NCBI GenBank assembly: GCA_021414025.1
Contig: JAIOPG010000002.1
Location: 496,001-560,000 of the forward strand
DNA: 64,000 bases
Direction: 5' to 3'
From: Planctomycetota bacterium
Lineage (GTDB): Bacteria > Planctomycetota > Phycisphaerae > Phycisphaerales > SM1A02
The position numbers and the translations under genes were made by a program. Numbering within the stretch: position 1 is the stretch's first letter; the number at the start of each line of letters is the position of its first letter. Below the pieces are notes generated by a model that did not search any database, was not told the DNA's origin, and saw nothing but the letters and a program-made list of their open reading frames with translations. Positions 35,520 to 44,309 of this stretch are shown in pieces.

Positions 35520-36398
35520 ATGCGACGAGCGATGCTGGCGCTGTGCGTGGTCCTGGGCGGCGCCTGCGCTGCGGCGGCCTGCCAGCGCGACGACGCCACG
35601 AAAACACCTACCGATCCGCGCTCCGCCGCGCCGCGGATCGCCAGTTTTTCACCGGCCATCACCGCCACGGTGGTCGCGCTGGGTTGGGAATCGGCGCTGG
35701 TCGGGCGCACGCCATGGTGCACGTCGACGGCGCCCATCGTCGGCTCGCTCAACGACGTCGATCTGGAGTCGCTCTCGAAGGTGAAACCCAACCTGATCCT
35801 GGTTCAGCAGACGCGTACCGGAGCGCCGGCCCAGCTGGAGCAGGTCGCCCATGACAAGGGATGGAAACTGGAATTCATTCCCGCGACGAGCCTGGAGGAT
35901 CTGCGCCGGTTGCCCCGTGCGGTGGCCCAGGCCATGGGGATGGCCGCGCCGGTTGATCCGAAGACTCTGGAGTCGGCGCTGGATCAGGAGCTGGCCGCCT
36001 GCCGCGCGGCGGAGCAGCTTTCCCCGGCGATCCTGCTCTATTCAAGCGATCCCGTCGCCGCCTTCGGACCGGACACCTATCTGGCCCAGGCCTGGGTCGC
36101 GATGGGGGGCACGCTGGCCTTCAAGAGCGGAGGCAATCCCAATCTTTCCTCCGAGGAGTTGTTCGCCATGCGTCCCCGGTCGATCGTGGTGGTGCGCGGC
36201 GAGGACGCCTCCATGGATCGAGCCCAGGGCACCTTGGTCGACGCCTGCGCCCGGCGCGGCGTCGAACTTGTTGAGGTCCGCGCTCCGCAATTGCTTCGAC
36301 CGGGTCCCGAGCTGACCGCAGGATTGAAGCGGCTTCGCGCCGCGATCCAGGAGCATTCGGCAAAGACCTTTACGCACCCCGTCGAAACCGCGCCATGA
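35520..36398 (+). CDS. Cobalamin/siderophore-type ABC importer, binding lipoprotein (BtuF-like)
   Basis: The 292-residue protein has a lipoprotein signal ending AAAAC (Cys near residue 21) and a TroA/BtuF-type fold. RIASFSPAITATVVALG near residue 39 and VVGRTPWCTST-like text are followed by VDLESLSKVKPNLILVQ near 84, the helix-hinge pattern of class III metal/corrinoid binders. AFGPDTYLAQAWVAMGG near 181 is another conserved stretch. It hands substrate to the FecCD-type permease encoded next, with which it shares ATGA. Cobalamin and iron-siderophore binders are hard to tell apart by eye; no cobalamin riboswitch is visible upstream. Confidence 0.85.
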   Translation: MRRAMLALCVVLGGACAAAACQRDDATKTPTDPRSAAPRIASFSPAITATVVALGWESALVGRTPWCTSTAPIVGSLNDVDLESLSKVKPNLILVQQTRTGAPAQLEQVAHDKGWKLEFIPATSLEDLRRLPRAVAQAMGMAAPVDPKTLESALDQELAACRAAEQLSPAILLYSSDPVAAFGPDTYLAQAWVAMGGTLAFKSGGNPNLSSEELFAMRPRSIVVVRGEDASMDRAQGTLVDACARRGVELVEVRAPQLLRPGPELTAGLKRLRAAIQEHSAKTFTHPVETAP

Positions 36399-37393
36399 CA
36401 TCGCAACGCGAGCGATTCGGATGGATCATGCTCGCGCTGCTGTGCGCGGCGGCCATCGCCTGCCGATTCCTGGTGGGACGCGACCAGTCGGGTCAGTGGA
36501 CGTTCGGCTGGCCCGCCTCCGACGCGACCGAGTGGCGCCTTGGCGCGCTGATCAGCGGGCTGCTCGGCGGGGCCGCGCTCTCCATCAGCGGATTGCTTTT
36601 GCAGACGCTGCTGCGAAATCCGCTGGCGTCGCCCTTCATCCTTGGTCTCTCCGCGGGAAGCCAAGCATGCGTGGCCGGCTTCTACTGGATCGCGGCGATC
36701 GGCGGACCGTGGCTGCTGATGGGCGGCGGAGTGATTCCGGCGACCGCGGGGGCGCTGCTCGCCCTGGGCGTGACCCTCTACTTCGGCCGCGGCAAGGGCG
36801 GCGGCATCGACCCGATTTCGCTGGTGCTTTCCGGCGTGATCGTGGGCACGGTCGCCGCAGCGATCGCCTCGCTCATTGAATGGATGCTGCCGCCGGAAAT
36901 GCGCCCGGCCCTGACGGGATGGGCCCTGGGCCGCGTTCCGGAAGTCCCGCCGCTCTCGGTCTCGCTGGTGACGGGCGTCGCGGTGGGCGCAGGCGTCTTC
37001 CTGGGATATCGCCAGGGCTCCATGCTGGATGCCATGGGACTCAGCGACGACGAGAGCGCGTCGATCGGTGTTCCGGTGGCGCGAGTGCGGCTTGCCCTGG
37101 TGCTTGGCTCGAGCCTGCTGGCCGCCGCGGCGACGGCGCTCTGCGGCCCGCTGGCCTTCGTCGGACTCATCGGTCCGCACATGGCGCGGAGCTGCGTCGG
37201 ACCCCGGCATCGCGTCGCGGTGCTCGCCTCCGCAATCGCAGGCAGTGCGCTGCTGGTCGCCGCGGACGCGGTGCGTCACTTCTCGCCCGCCAGCACCGGC
37301 CGCCTGCCGGTGGGCGTGATCTGCGCGCTGGCGGGTGGTCCCTTCTTCCTGCTTCTGCTTCGCCGCGGCGCGGCAAGGGCGTGGATGCGATGA
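36395..37393 (+). CDS. FecCD/BtuC-family ABC importer permease
   Basis: The 332-residue protein has about ten membrane segments and the family hallmarks SISGLLLQTLLRNPLASPFILG near residues 63-84 (shown here as SISGLLLQTLLRNP and LASPFILG), VLSGVIVGT near 148, and CGPLAFVGLIGPHMAR near 250. Two copies would form the channel for cobalamin or a siderophore. It overlaps the btuF-like gene and the ATPase gene by ATGA on each side, so the three are a coupled operon. Confidence 0.92.
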   Translation: MTSQRERFGWIMLALLCAAAIACRFLVGRDQSGQWTFGWPASDATEWRLGALISGLLGGAALSISGLLLQTLLRNPLASPFILGLSAGSQACVAGFYWIAAIGGPWLLMGGGVIPATAGALLALGVTLYFGRGKGGGIDPISLVLSGVIVGTVAAAIASLIEWMLPPEMRPALTGWALGRVPEVPPLSVSLVTGVAVGAGVFLGYRQGSMLDAMGLSDDESASIGVPVARVRLALVLGSSLLAAAATALCGPLAFVGLIGPHMARSCVGPRHRVAVLASAIAGSALLVAADAVRHFSPASTGRLPVGVICALAGGPFFLLLLRRGAARAWMR

Positions 37394-38160
37394 CGCTTCG
37401 ATTCGAACAGGCGGTCATCCGCAACGGCGACTTCGCGCTCGGCCCGATCGAGTGGTCCTTCCATGGCGGCGCCGTGACGGTGGTGATCGGTCCCAACGGC
37501 GGGGGCAAGAGCACGCTGCTTCGCGCCGCGTCGGGATTGTTGCCCGCGCGCAGCGGCGGCGTGCGGATCGATGGCGCCGAACTTTCGAACCACTCCGCTT
37601 CGCGCCGCGCCCATCTGCTGGCCTATGTGCCGCAGCGACCGGAATCCGTGGGCGGCTTCTCAGTTCAAACGTCCGTGGTGCTCGGTCGCGTGGCGATGAG
37701 ACGCGATCCGGCGCGGATTCGCCTGGCCATGGAGCGCACGGGCATCGCCGCGCTGGCGGATCAATTGGTGGGAAGGCTTTCGGAAGGGCAGCGGCACCGC
37801 GTGGCCTTCGCGCGGGCGCTGGCCCAGCGGACCCCCGAGACGCAGTTGCTGATCGTGGACGAGCCGACTTCGGCGCTGGATCCGGGATGGTCCCGCACGC
37901 TGGCCGCGGAATTGAAGCACTGCGCCGCCGAGGGATTGGCGGTGATCGTCGCGACCCACGACTTCGCCTTCGCCGGATCCATCGCCGACCACGCCATCGC
38001 TCTCTCTCGGGGACAGGTTGTCGCTTCAGGGGAAGCCCGCTCGGTGCTCGCCCCATCCATTCTGCAGCCCATCTTCGGCGTCCCGTTCCGCATGGTCGAT
38101 GCCATCGCCGACCGGCCGCTCTGCATTCCCGTCTGGAGCGACGCGATCCAGGCCACGTGA
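37390..38160 (+). CDS. ABC importer ATPase (BtuD/FecE-like)
   Basis: The 256-residue ATPase carries IGPNGGGKSTLLRA (Walker A, near residue 35), LSEGQRHRVAFARAL (signature, near 131), LLIVDEPTSALDPG (Walker B, near 156) and the switch His in VATHDFAFAG near 189. It powers the adjacent FecCD-type permease. The ATG at 37390 overlaps the permease stop and gives the usual length for the family. The longer in-frame opening upstream runs through the permease gene and was discarded. Confidence 0.93.
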   Translation: MTLRFEQAVIRNGDFALGPIEWSFHGGAVTVVIGPNGGGKSTLLRAASGLLPARSGGVRIDGAELSNHSASRRAHLLAYVPQRPESVGGFSVQTSVVLGRVAMRRDPARIRLAMERTGIAALADQLVGRLSEGQRHRVAFARALAQRTPETQLLIVDEPTSALDPGWSRTLAAELKHCAAEGLAVIVATHDFAFAGSIADHAIALSRGQVVASGEARSVLAPSILQPIFGVPFRMVDAIADRPLCIPVWSDAIQAT

Positions 38161-38176
38161 TGGGTAGGATGCCACC

Positions 38177-38839
38177 ATGTCCAACACGCTGATCATTCTT
38201 GCGGTGCTTGGCGTGGTCAATTTTCTGATCCGCAAGTTTGCCGCCACCAAGACCAAGGCCACCTTGAGCGCTTCGGAGGATGGACCTGCCCGCAAGCCGG
38301 AAGTGTCCGCTTCAAAGGCAGTGTCCGCCGCGACCACGGCGTCCGGCGAACCTCAGCCCACTTGGTGGGCCCGAACCGCCAAGGCGCTGCAAGAGGCCAG
38401 CGAGCAGGCCGATTCCGGTGAACTCATCCAGACGATCTTGAAGTCGGCGAACACATCGCAGATTGCAAGCAAGGCCCAGGCGCAGATCAACGCAACCCTC
38501 GCAGCAGCGACCGCTGCCGCGCGGGCCGCATCGCAACCCAAGCCGGTCAAGGTGCCGGGCAAGGTCAAGCGCGCCAGCCAGGCGCCGATCGGCGTGACCT
38601 ATTCCCAAAGGGAAGCGCCTCAGGCGACTCCGCACTCCGCAGTCCACGAACCGGACACGAAGCCGATCAGCGCCATCGATTCGTTGATCGCCAGCCGCAT
38701 GAGCCAGAAGATCGGGTCGATCACGGCATCTAACCGTCCCGCCGGCCGCAACCGAAAGTGGACGGCGCGAAGCATGCGGCAGGGCATCATCATGGCCGAG
38801 ATTCTCTCGCCGCCACTCGCCCTTCGAAGCCCTCGCTAA
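38177..38839 (+). CDS. Membrane-anchored protein of unknown function with conserved-looking C-terminus
   Basis: The 220-residue protein starts with one membrane segment (TLIILAVLGVVNFLI) followed by a low-complexity Ala/Lys/Thr/Ser-rich middle. It ends in RSMRQGIIMAEILSPPLALR. I recall similar 'RQ..I..EIL.PP.ALR' endings in planctomycete proteins of unknown function, but could not check this. It lies 16 bp after the importer ATPase and 111 bp before accB. No enzyme motif is visible. Confidence 0.7.
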   Translation: MSNTLIILAVLGVVNFLIRKFAATKTKATLSASEDGPARKPEVSASKAVSAATTASGEPQPTWWARTAKALQEASEQADSGELIQTILKSANTSQIASKAQAQINATLAAATAAARAASQPKPVKVPGKVKRASQAPIGVTYSQREAPQATPHSAVHEPDTKPISAIDSLIASRMSQKIGSITASNRPAGRNRKWTARSMRQGIIMAEILSPPLALRSPR

Positions 38840-38880
38840 ACATTGAGTTTGCAGAACTTTGCACGATGGGGGCATGATCC

Positions 38881-38909
38881 CTGCAAGTTCGCTTTCTTTT
38901 CGTTACAAT
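38881..38909 (+). promoter_or_regulatory. Candidate sigma70-type promoter for accB-accC
   Basis: TACAAT at 38904-38909 matches five of six -10 bases. The hexamer CTGCAA at 38881-38886, 17 bp upstream, is a weak -35 element. Transcription would start near 38916, leaving a leader of about 35 bases with AGGGGCG ahead of the accB ATG. Confidence 0.4.
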
Positions 38910-38950
38910 TCTCCAATTCAACCCAGTTCGACTTTCACAGGGGCGACTCG

Positions 38951-39433
38951 ATGATCGATATACGCAAACTCAAAGAACTCATTCGTTTGATGACCGCCAA
39001 CGAGCTTCTGGAGCTCGACCTTCGGGACAAGGATGAGCAGGTCACGATCCGGCGCCCCAACACCCATGCCGCACCGCAGATTCTCCACGCTCCTGCTCAT
39101 ATCCCCCCGGCGATGGCGGCTTCCGCGGTGCAATCGGTCGCGGCTTCCGCTCCGGCTCCGGCCAAGGCTCACGTGGCGGACGACACCGTGGGTCTGGTCA
39201 AGATCGAAAGCCCGATGGTGGGCACCTTCTACGCCTCCGCCTCGCCGGACAAGCCCGCCTTCATCTCCATCGGCGGCAGCGTCGGCCCCAACTCCGTGGT
39301 CTGCCTGGTGGAGGCCATGAAGATCTTCAACGAGATCAACGCCGGCGTGAGCGGCACCATCGAGAAGATTCTCGTGAAGAGCGGCGATCCCGTCGAGTTC
39401 GGCCAGACCCTTTTCCTGGTCCGGCCATCCTGA
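38951..39433 (+). CDS. accB: Acetyl-CoA carboxylase biotin carboxyl carrier protein
   Basis: The 160-residue protein begins with MIDIRKLKELIRLMTANEL, typical of AccB, has an Ala/Pro-rich hinge (about residues 42-78), and ends in the biotinyl domain with CLVEAMKIFNEI, where the Lys is biotinylated. IESPMVGTFYASASPDKPAF is the conserved loop before it. It carries the carboxyl group between AccC and the carboxyltransferase in fatty acid synthesis. The ATG at 38951 follows AGGGGCG. The gene is followed 25 bp on by accC. Confidence 0.96.
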   Translation: MIDIRKLKELIRLMTANELLELDLRDKDEQVTIRRPNTHAAPQILHAPAHIPPAMAASAVQSVAASAPAPAKAHVADDTVGLVKIESPMVGTFYASASPDKPAFISIGGSVGPNSVVCLVEAMKIFNEINAGVSGTIEKILVKSGDPVEFGQTLFLVRPS

Positions 39434-39458
39434 GTCGAGCCGCGGAGTTCGAGTCCCC

Positions 39459-40826
39459 ATGTTCAAAAGAATCCTGATCGCCAATCGAGGTGAGATCGCG
39501 CTCCGCGTGATCCGCGCCTGCCGCGAGCTGGGCGTGAGCCCGGTGTGCGTCTACAGCGTGGCTGACCGCGAGGGGGCCTGGATCGCCCAGGCCGACGCGG
39601 CGGTCTGCATCGGTCCCGCGGCCAGCAAGGAGAGCTACCTGCGCATCGAGCGGCTGATTGCCGCGGCCGAGGTCACCGGCGCCGACGCCATCCATCCCGG
39701 CTACGGTTTCCTCTCCGAGAACGCGCACTTCGCCGAGGTCTGCCGCGACTGCAACATCACCTTCATCGGCCCCAGCCCCGAGGCGATGAGCCGCCTGGGC
39801 GACAAGGTGAACTGCAAGCGGCTGGCCCGATTGGCGGGCACGCCGGTCTTCCCCGGCACCGAGGGTGGCATCGAGGATCTTGAGGAGGCCGTGAAGGTCG
39901 CCAACGACATCGGCTACCCGGTCATCATCAAGGCCAGCGCCGGCGGCGGCGGGCGCGGCATGCGCGTGGCCCGGAGCGAGACCGAGCTGCGCGAGAACGT
40001 GGAGAAGGCGCGGCAGGAGGCCCTGGCCTCCTTCGGCAACGGCACGGTCTACGTGGAGAAGTACCTGGAGAACGCCCGTCACTTCGAGGTGCAGACCATC
40101 GGCGACTCCCACGGCAACGCGGTGCATCTCTTCGAGCGCGACTGCTCAAGCCAGCGCCGCCACCAGAAGCTGGTCGAGGAGGCGCCGAGCCCCGGCGTGG
40201 ATCCGGTCAAGCGCATGCAGGTGTGCGAGAGCGCCGCGGCCCTGATCCGCAAGGCGGAATACAGCGGCGCCGCCACGGTCGAGTTCCTGATGGACCGCAA
40301 GCAGGACTTCTACATGCTCGAAGTCAACACCCGCGTGCAGGTCGAGCATCCCGTGACCGAGATGATCACCGGCGTCGACATCGTGCAGACGCAGATCCGC
40401 GTGGCCGCCGGCGAGCCGCTGCCCTTCAAGCAGAAGGACATCAAGGTGAACGGGCACGCCATCGAGGTCCGCATCAACGCCGAGGACCCCGACCGCAACT
40501 TCATGCCGCAGGCGGGATTGATCGAGACCTTTGAAGCCCCCGGCGGACCCGGCGTGCGCCTGGACTCCCACGCCCGCGCCGGCTACCGCATTCCCTCCAA
40601 CTACGACTCGATGATCGGCAAGCTGATCGTGCACGGGCCGTCGCGCGACGCGGCGATCGCCCGCATGCGGCAGGCGCTGAAGGAGTTCAAGATCGGGCCG
40701 CTGCGGACCACGATTGCGCTGCACCAGCGCATCATGGACAACACGGATTTTCAGAGGGCGAACTTCGACATCCACTGGGTCGAGCGCTGGCTGAAGTCCA
40801 GCGCCGCCGAGACCGCGGCGCCCTGA
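39459..40826 (+). CDS. accC: Acetyl-CoA carboxylase biotin carboxylase subunit
   Basis: The 455-residue enzyme has the N-terminal FKRILIANRGEIALRVIRA, the ATP-grasp glycine loop in IKASAGGGGRGMRVAR near residue 160, ERDCSSQRRHQKLVEEAPSP near 228, and the catalytic region MLEVNTRVQVEHPVTEMITG near 287. It carboxylates biotin on AccB using ATP and bicarbonate. The length fits the usual 445-455. It pairs with the accB gene immediately upstream. Confidence 0.97.
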   Translation: MFKRILIANRGEIALRVIRACRELGVSPVCVYSVADREGAWIAQADAAVCIGPAASKESYLRIERLIAAAEVTGADAIHPGYGFLSENAHFAEVCRDCNITFIGPSPEAMSRLGDKVNCKRLARLAGTPVFPGTEGGIEDLEEAVKVANDIGYPVIIKASAGGGGRGMRVARSETELRENVEKARQEALASFGNGTVYVEKYLENARHFEVQTIGDSHGNAVHLFERDCSSQRRHQKLVEEAPSPGVDPVKRMQVCESAAALIRKAEYSGAATVEFLMDRKQDFYMLEVNTRVQVEHPVTEMITGVDIVQTQIRVAAGEPLPFKQKDIKVNGHAIEVRINAEDPDRNFMPQAGLIETFEAPGGPGVRLDSHARAGYRIPSNYDSMIGKLIVHGPSRDAAIARMRQALKEFKIGPLRTTIALHQRIMDNTDFQRANFDIHWVERWLKSSAAETAAP

Positions 40827-40839
40827 GCCGCGAGCGCGC

Positions 40840-42516
40840 TTACTTGCCTTCGATTTTCAGGCTCGCCGTGCCCAGCACCTTGGCGCTGGTCAGCGGCTGC
40901 TTGGGGTCGCGCAGGATCGCCATCGAGATCTCCACGCCCAGCGGCAGCCGATAGAGCACGTCGATGTAGCCGGAATTCTCGCCGCGCAGGAACTGCTTGA
41001 CCGTGAAGCCGTCGTTGGGCGGCTCCAGGTAGATCTCCCATTCGTCGTTGAGCGTGTTGACCCAGATGTAGCCGAAGGGCTCGTAGAGATTTCCCTTGGT
41101 GTCCACCAGCATCGGCACGCCGCCCATGCCGACCTTCTGGGCGACCTTGCGGGTCTTGTCGACGTTGTAGAGATCGGCCACGCTGTCCTTGGAGATCTTG
41201 AGCTTGACGATCTTCTGGCCCTGGTCCTGGGCGATGCTGCGCACGTCGCCCTTGGCCAGCGCGTTCTTGGTGACGTGGGTCGCGGCGCCGGTGAAGATGG
41301 AGCCGTTGGCCTCCTGCAGCGTGCCGGGCAGGCCGTTCTTGCTCAGCAGCATGCCGCTGATCGAGGAGTTCATCTCGAGCTCGTCGGCGGGAATGGCGGG
41401 GGCGGTTTCGTCGGGGGGAATCTGGACGCTGGCGCCGGCGTTCTCGACGGCGCGGCCCAAAGCCAGCGCGTCGGGATCCAACTTGGGCAGGGCGATGCGC
41501 AGCCCCTTGATGGAGAGCATCGTCGGCTTGACCGGCGGGTTGGCGCTGAGGAAGGGCTTGGCGGGGAAGACCAGGCAGATCGAGCCCTCGGCCTTGCCGT
41601 CCTCGAGCGTGGCGTAGCTGGAGTCCGTCTTGAACTCGTAGCGGATCATGGAGCGGCCCGCATCGGTCTTCTTCTCCTGGCTGAATTCAATCGGAAACTC
41701 GGCGATGGCGCCCTCCGCGGTCGGCGCGATGAGCCTGGCCTGCGAGGCGGAGAGGCTGAAGGAGCCCTCGTGATCGAAGGACTCGGGCTTGAAGGAGAGC
41801 AGCACCGCGTAGGCGCCCACCGTGCCGTCGCGCAGGACGTACTTCGGGTCGAAATAGGCGCCGGTGAAGGCGAACCCCGTCGGCGAGAGCGTGGAGTTGC
41901 CCTTGCCGCCGCGCAGCGAATCGCGGAAGAGGCTGCCGCCATCGGCGGCGATGCCCGGCCGGTGGGAGGCGAGCGTGGCATCGCCCATGAGCGGCGAGAA
42001 GCTGCCGAGCGAGAGGAAGTCGTAGAACCCCTGGGTGAAGGCCATGGCCAGCGAGGGCGGCGAGTTGGGATCGGATTGCATGGGCCGTCCCTGCGATTCC
42101 GGCGAGCGCACCCAGCCGTAGTAGCCCAGCAGTTCGGTCGTGGTGGAGAGATGACCGACGGCGATCAGCGTGATGCCCATGGTCAGCGTTCCGCTGAGCA
42201 GACCGAGCACGCCGCCGAAGGAGAGGTTCGCCCAGCGCGGCAGCTTCGGCCGCTTGGGGGTGAGCGAGTCAAAGACAAAGCGGAGACCGAAGAGCGCGAC
42301 CAGGAAGATGCCGCCCAGGCTGACGCCCCAGGCATAGGCGTCGAAGCCGCCGCCCTTGAGCAGGAAGCCGACGGTGACTGGCTCCCAGAGCGCAAAAGCC
42401 AGCGCTCCGGCGATCACCACGCAGACGAAATGGATGAAGGCGTCGAAGACCCCCTGGTTGGACCACCAGTAGGCGATCAGCAGAACAAGCAGTGCGACGA
42501 GGACGGAGAGGATCAT
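40840..42516 (-). CDS. CvpA-like membrane protein with a large C-terminal domain
   Basis: The first about 130 residues of this 558-residue protein carry four membrane segments in the style of CvpA (SVLVALLVLLIAYWWSNQG, GALAFALWEP, and the Gly-rich FGGVLGLLSGTLTMGITLIA). CvpA is tied to colicin V production and envelope integrity in E. coli but is only about 160 residues. The remaining about 400 residues are a soluble beta-rich domain with no motif I recognise. It lies 2 bp downstream of the degenerate GspE-like gene and 12-13 bp from the convergent accC end, so it is the last gene of a three-gene unit with the GspE-like and PilT-like ATPases. Confidence 0.7.
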   Translation of the reverse strand: MILSVLVALLVLLIAYWWSNQGVFDAFIHFVCVVIAGALAFALWEPVTVGFLLKGGGFDAYAWGVSLGGIFLVALFGLRFVFDSLTPKRPKLPRWANLSFGGVLGLLSGTLTMGITLIAVGHLSTTTELLGYYGWVRSPESQGRPMQSDPNSPPSLAMAFTQGFYDFLSLGSFSPLMGDATLASHRPGIAADGGSLFRDSLRGGKGNSTLSPTGFAFTGAYFDPKYVLRDGTVGAYAVLLSFKPESFDHEGSFSLSASQARLIAPTAEGAIAEFPIEFSQEKKTDAGRSMIRYEFKTDSSYATLEDGKAEGSICLVFPAKPFLSANPPVKPTMLSIKGLRIALPKLDPDALALGRAVENAGASVQIPPDETAPAIPADELEMNSSISGMLLSKNGLPGTLQEANGSIFTGAATHVTKNALAKGDVRSIAQDQGQKIVKLKISKDSVADLYNVDKTRKVAQKVGMGGVPMLVDTKGNLYEPFGYIWVNTLNDEWEIYLEPPNDGFTVKQFLRGENSGYIDVLYRLPLGVEISMAILRDPKQPLTSAKVLGTASLKIEGK

Positions 42517-42518
42517 GT

Positions 42519-44297
42519 CTATGCCTTGGGCTTCGTGGGCGGCTTCGCACCGCTGGGCGGGGTCGCCGGTTTGGCGCCGCTGGTGGGTGATGCGGGTTTG
42601 CCTGCGCTTGGCGGCGATGATGGCTTGGCAGCGGTCGAAGCAGGCGCCGCGGGCTTGGCCGCGGCGGGCGCGAGCAGGCGGACGGCTTCTTCAAGGCTGG
42701 TGGTGCCGTCGCGCACCCGCAGCAGCGCGGCCTCCTGCATGCCGGGCAGCTTGTGCTTCATGCGCGAGGAGTTGTAGGCGCTCTTCAGGTCGCCCTTGGA
42801 GAGGAACTCGCGCGCCTCCGGATCGATGATCAGGACTTCACTGATCACGATCTGGCCCGAGTACCCGGTGCCGTTGCACATCGGGCAGTCGATGACCTTG
42901 CTCTTGGCCTGCACCTTGCCGCTGGCCTTGAACAATTCCACCTGCTTGCCCGCGGCGATGCCCAGCTTTTTGGCCTGCTCGGGCGAGGGCTGGTAGGGCA
43001 CGCGGCAGGCGGAGCAGAGCTTGCGGCAGAGTTTCTGTGCGACCACCATCCGCAGAGGGGCGGCGGCCATCTTGACGTCGCCCACCGCCTTGAACCATTC
43101 GGTGATCGCAGCGGCCACGCCATCCACCGGGATCGCCACGTAGAAGCGCATGTCGTTGTTGCTCGGCGCCGCGATGAGCTTGCCCACGCCGACTTCGGAG
43201 AGGTCCTCGACGTAGACCACGTCGGGGCTGCGCCGGATGATCGACTGCAGATGGGTGGGGTAGTCGACGCCGCCCTGCGTGGAGGCCCAGGTCTGGTGAT
43301 CCACGCCGTCCAGGCGCAGCACCAGGTTTTTCTCGAGGGTCTTGACCGCCGCGGTGAAGGCGTCGTGGCCGGAGAGCAGGGCGAGGCAGGTGGAGGTGAG
43401 GCCGAACCCGGGCGGTGCGCTGACCAGCACGACGCCGCCGCGATCGATCGGATCCATGATCGCCTGGATCGCCTTCTCCTGAGCCGGCAGGAAGCCGACC
43501 TGCGGAATGGTCCGGGTCATGTTCTTCACGCGATCCAGGTCGATGCGCAGCTGCTGCCCCGCGGAGGAGCCGGCGATCGAGAGCGAGAGCGGGATCAGCC
43601 GTTCCCCTTCGACGGCCCAGCAGGCGCCGGTCTGCCGCTTGCGGCGCTCCTTGACATCGAGCCCGCAGAGATCCTTGAGGAAGTCGATCATCGCCATCGA
43701 GACTTCCGGCGTCGGCGCGTCGACTTTGCCACGGATGCCGTCCACGGTGACCGCGGCGACGGCGCCGTCGGGCTTCACCACCAGGTCCACGCGGGTTGCG
43801 CGGCGCTGGACCGCGATGCCCAGCAGCTTGTCCGCCGCCTGGAAGGCGGGCAAGACCGGGTCGTTCTTGCCGGGATTGGGCCGGTCCTTCTTGTTGGCGT
43901 CCTTAAAGGAGAGTTGCGCCCCGGCCAGCGACTTGACGGTGCCGCGCTTCTGGAAGAAGGCGCGGACCTTGTCGCCGCCGATGATGAACTTCAGCTTCTC
44001 CGGCACCATCGCGTTGCGGGTTTTCCAGTAGAGGCAGAGCGGGCCCGCGGTCAGCAGCACCTGCACCGGCCAGCTGATCCAGATGGTCGGCACCAGGATG
44101 CCCGCGAGGAATCCCGCGACCAAGCCGCCGATCAGGATGCCGTGCCACTTGGGGGCCGGCAGTCCGCAGAGGCGGATGTCGGTCACCAGCCGGGAGACCA
44201 GTGCCGAGGCCAGCAGCGCCGTCACGAAGACCACCACCGGCTTGACGGGGTCGAGCAGGAACTCGCTGGAGACATTTTGGGCAAGGAGGAACGTCAT
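42519..44297 (-). CDS. Membrane-anchored GspE/PilB-like protein with degenerate P-loop
   Basis: The 592-residue protein has two or three N-terminal membrane segments (residues 18-36, 54-74, 77-90), unusual for a GspE/PilB ATPase, then a GspE-type domain. The Walker A site reads APPGFGLTSTC (about residues 294-304) where PilB has GPTGSGKTT, so the P-loop lysine is Leu300. The Walker B region is PDVVYVEDLSEVG (358-370). The tetracysteine zinc motif is kept (CSAC at 428-431 and CPMC at 471-474). The C-terminus is a long Pro/Ala/Ser-rich tail. It is likely non-catalytic or uses a different mechanism. It sits between a PilT-like and a CvpA-like gene, suggesting a shared envelope machine. Confidence 0.8.
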   Translation of the reverse strand: MTFLLAQNVSSEFLLDPVKPVVVFVTALLASALVSRLVTDIRLCGLPAPKWHGILIGGLVAGFLAGILVPTIWISWPVQVLLTAGPLCLYWKTRNAMVPEKLKFIIGGDKVRAFFQKRGTVKSLAGAQLSFKDANKKDRPNPGKNDPVLPAFQAADKLLGIAVQRRATRVDLVVKPDGAVAAVTVDGIRGKVDAPTPEVSMAMIDFLKDLCGLDVKERRKRQTGACWAVEGERLIPLSLSIAGSSAGQQLRIDLDRVKNMTRTIPQVGFLPAQEKAIQAIMDPIDRGGVVLVSAPPGFGLTSTCLALLSGHDAFTAAVKTLEKNLVLRLDGVDHQTWASTQGGVDYPTHLQSIIRRSPDVVYVEDLSEVGVGKLIAAPSNNDMRFYVAIPVDGVAAAITEWFKAVGDVKMAAAPLRMVVAQKLCRKLCSACRVPYQPSPEQAKKLGIAAGKQVELFKASGKVQAKSKVIDCPMCNGTGYSGQIVISEVLIIDPEAREFLSKGDLKSAYNSSRMKHKLPGMQEAALLRVRDGTTSLEEAVRLLAPAAAKPAAPASTAAKPSSPPSAGKPASPTSGAKPATPPSGAKPPTKPKA

Positions 44298-44309
44298 GGT
44301 CTCGCCGCG

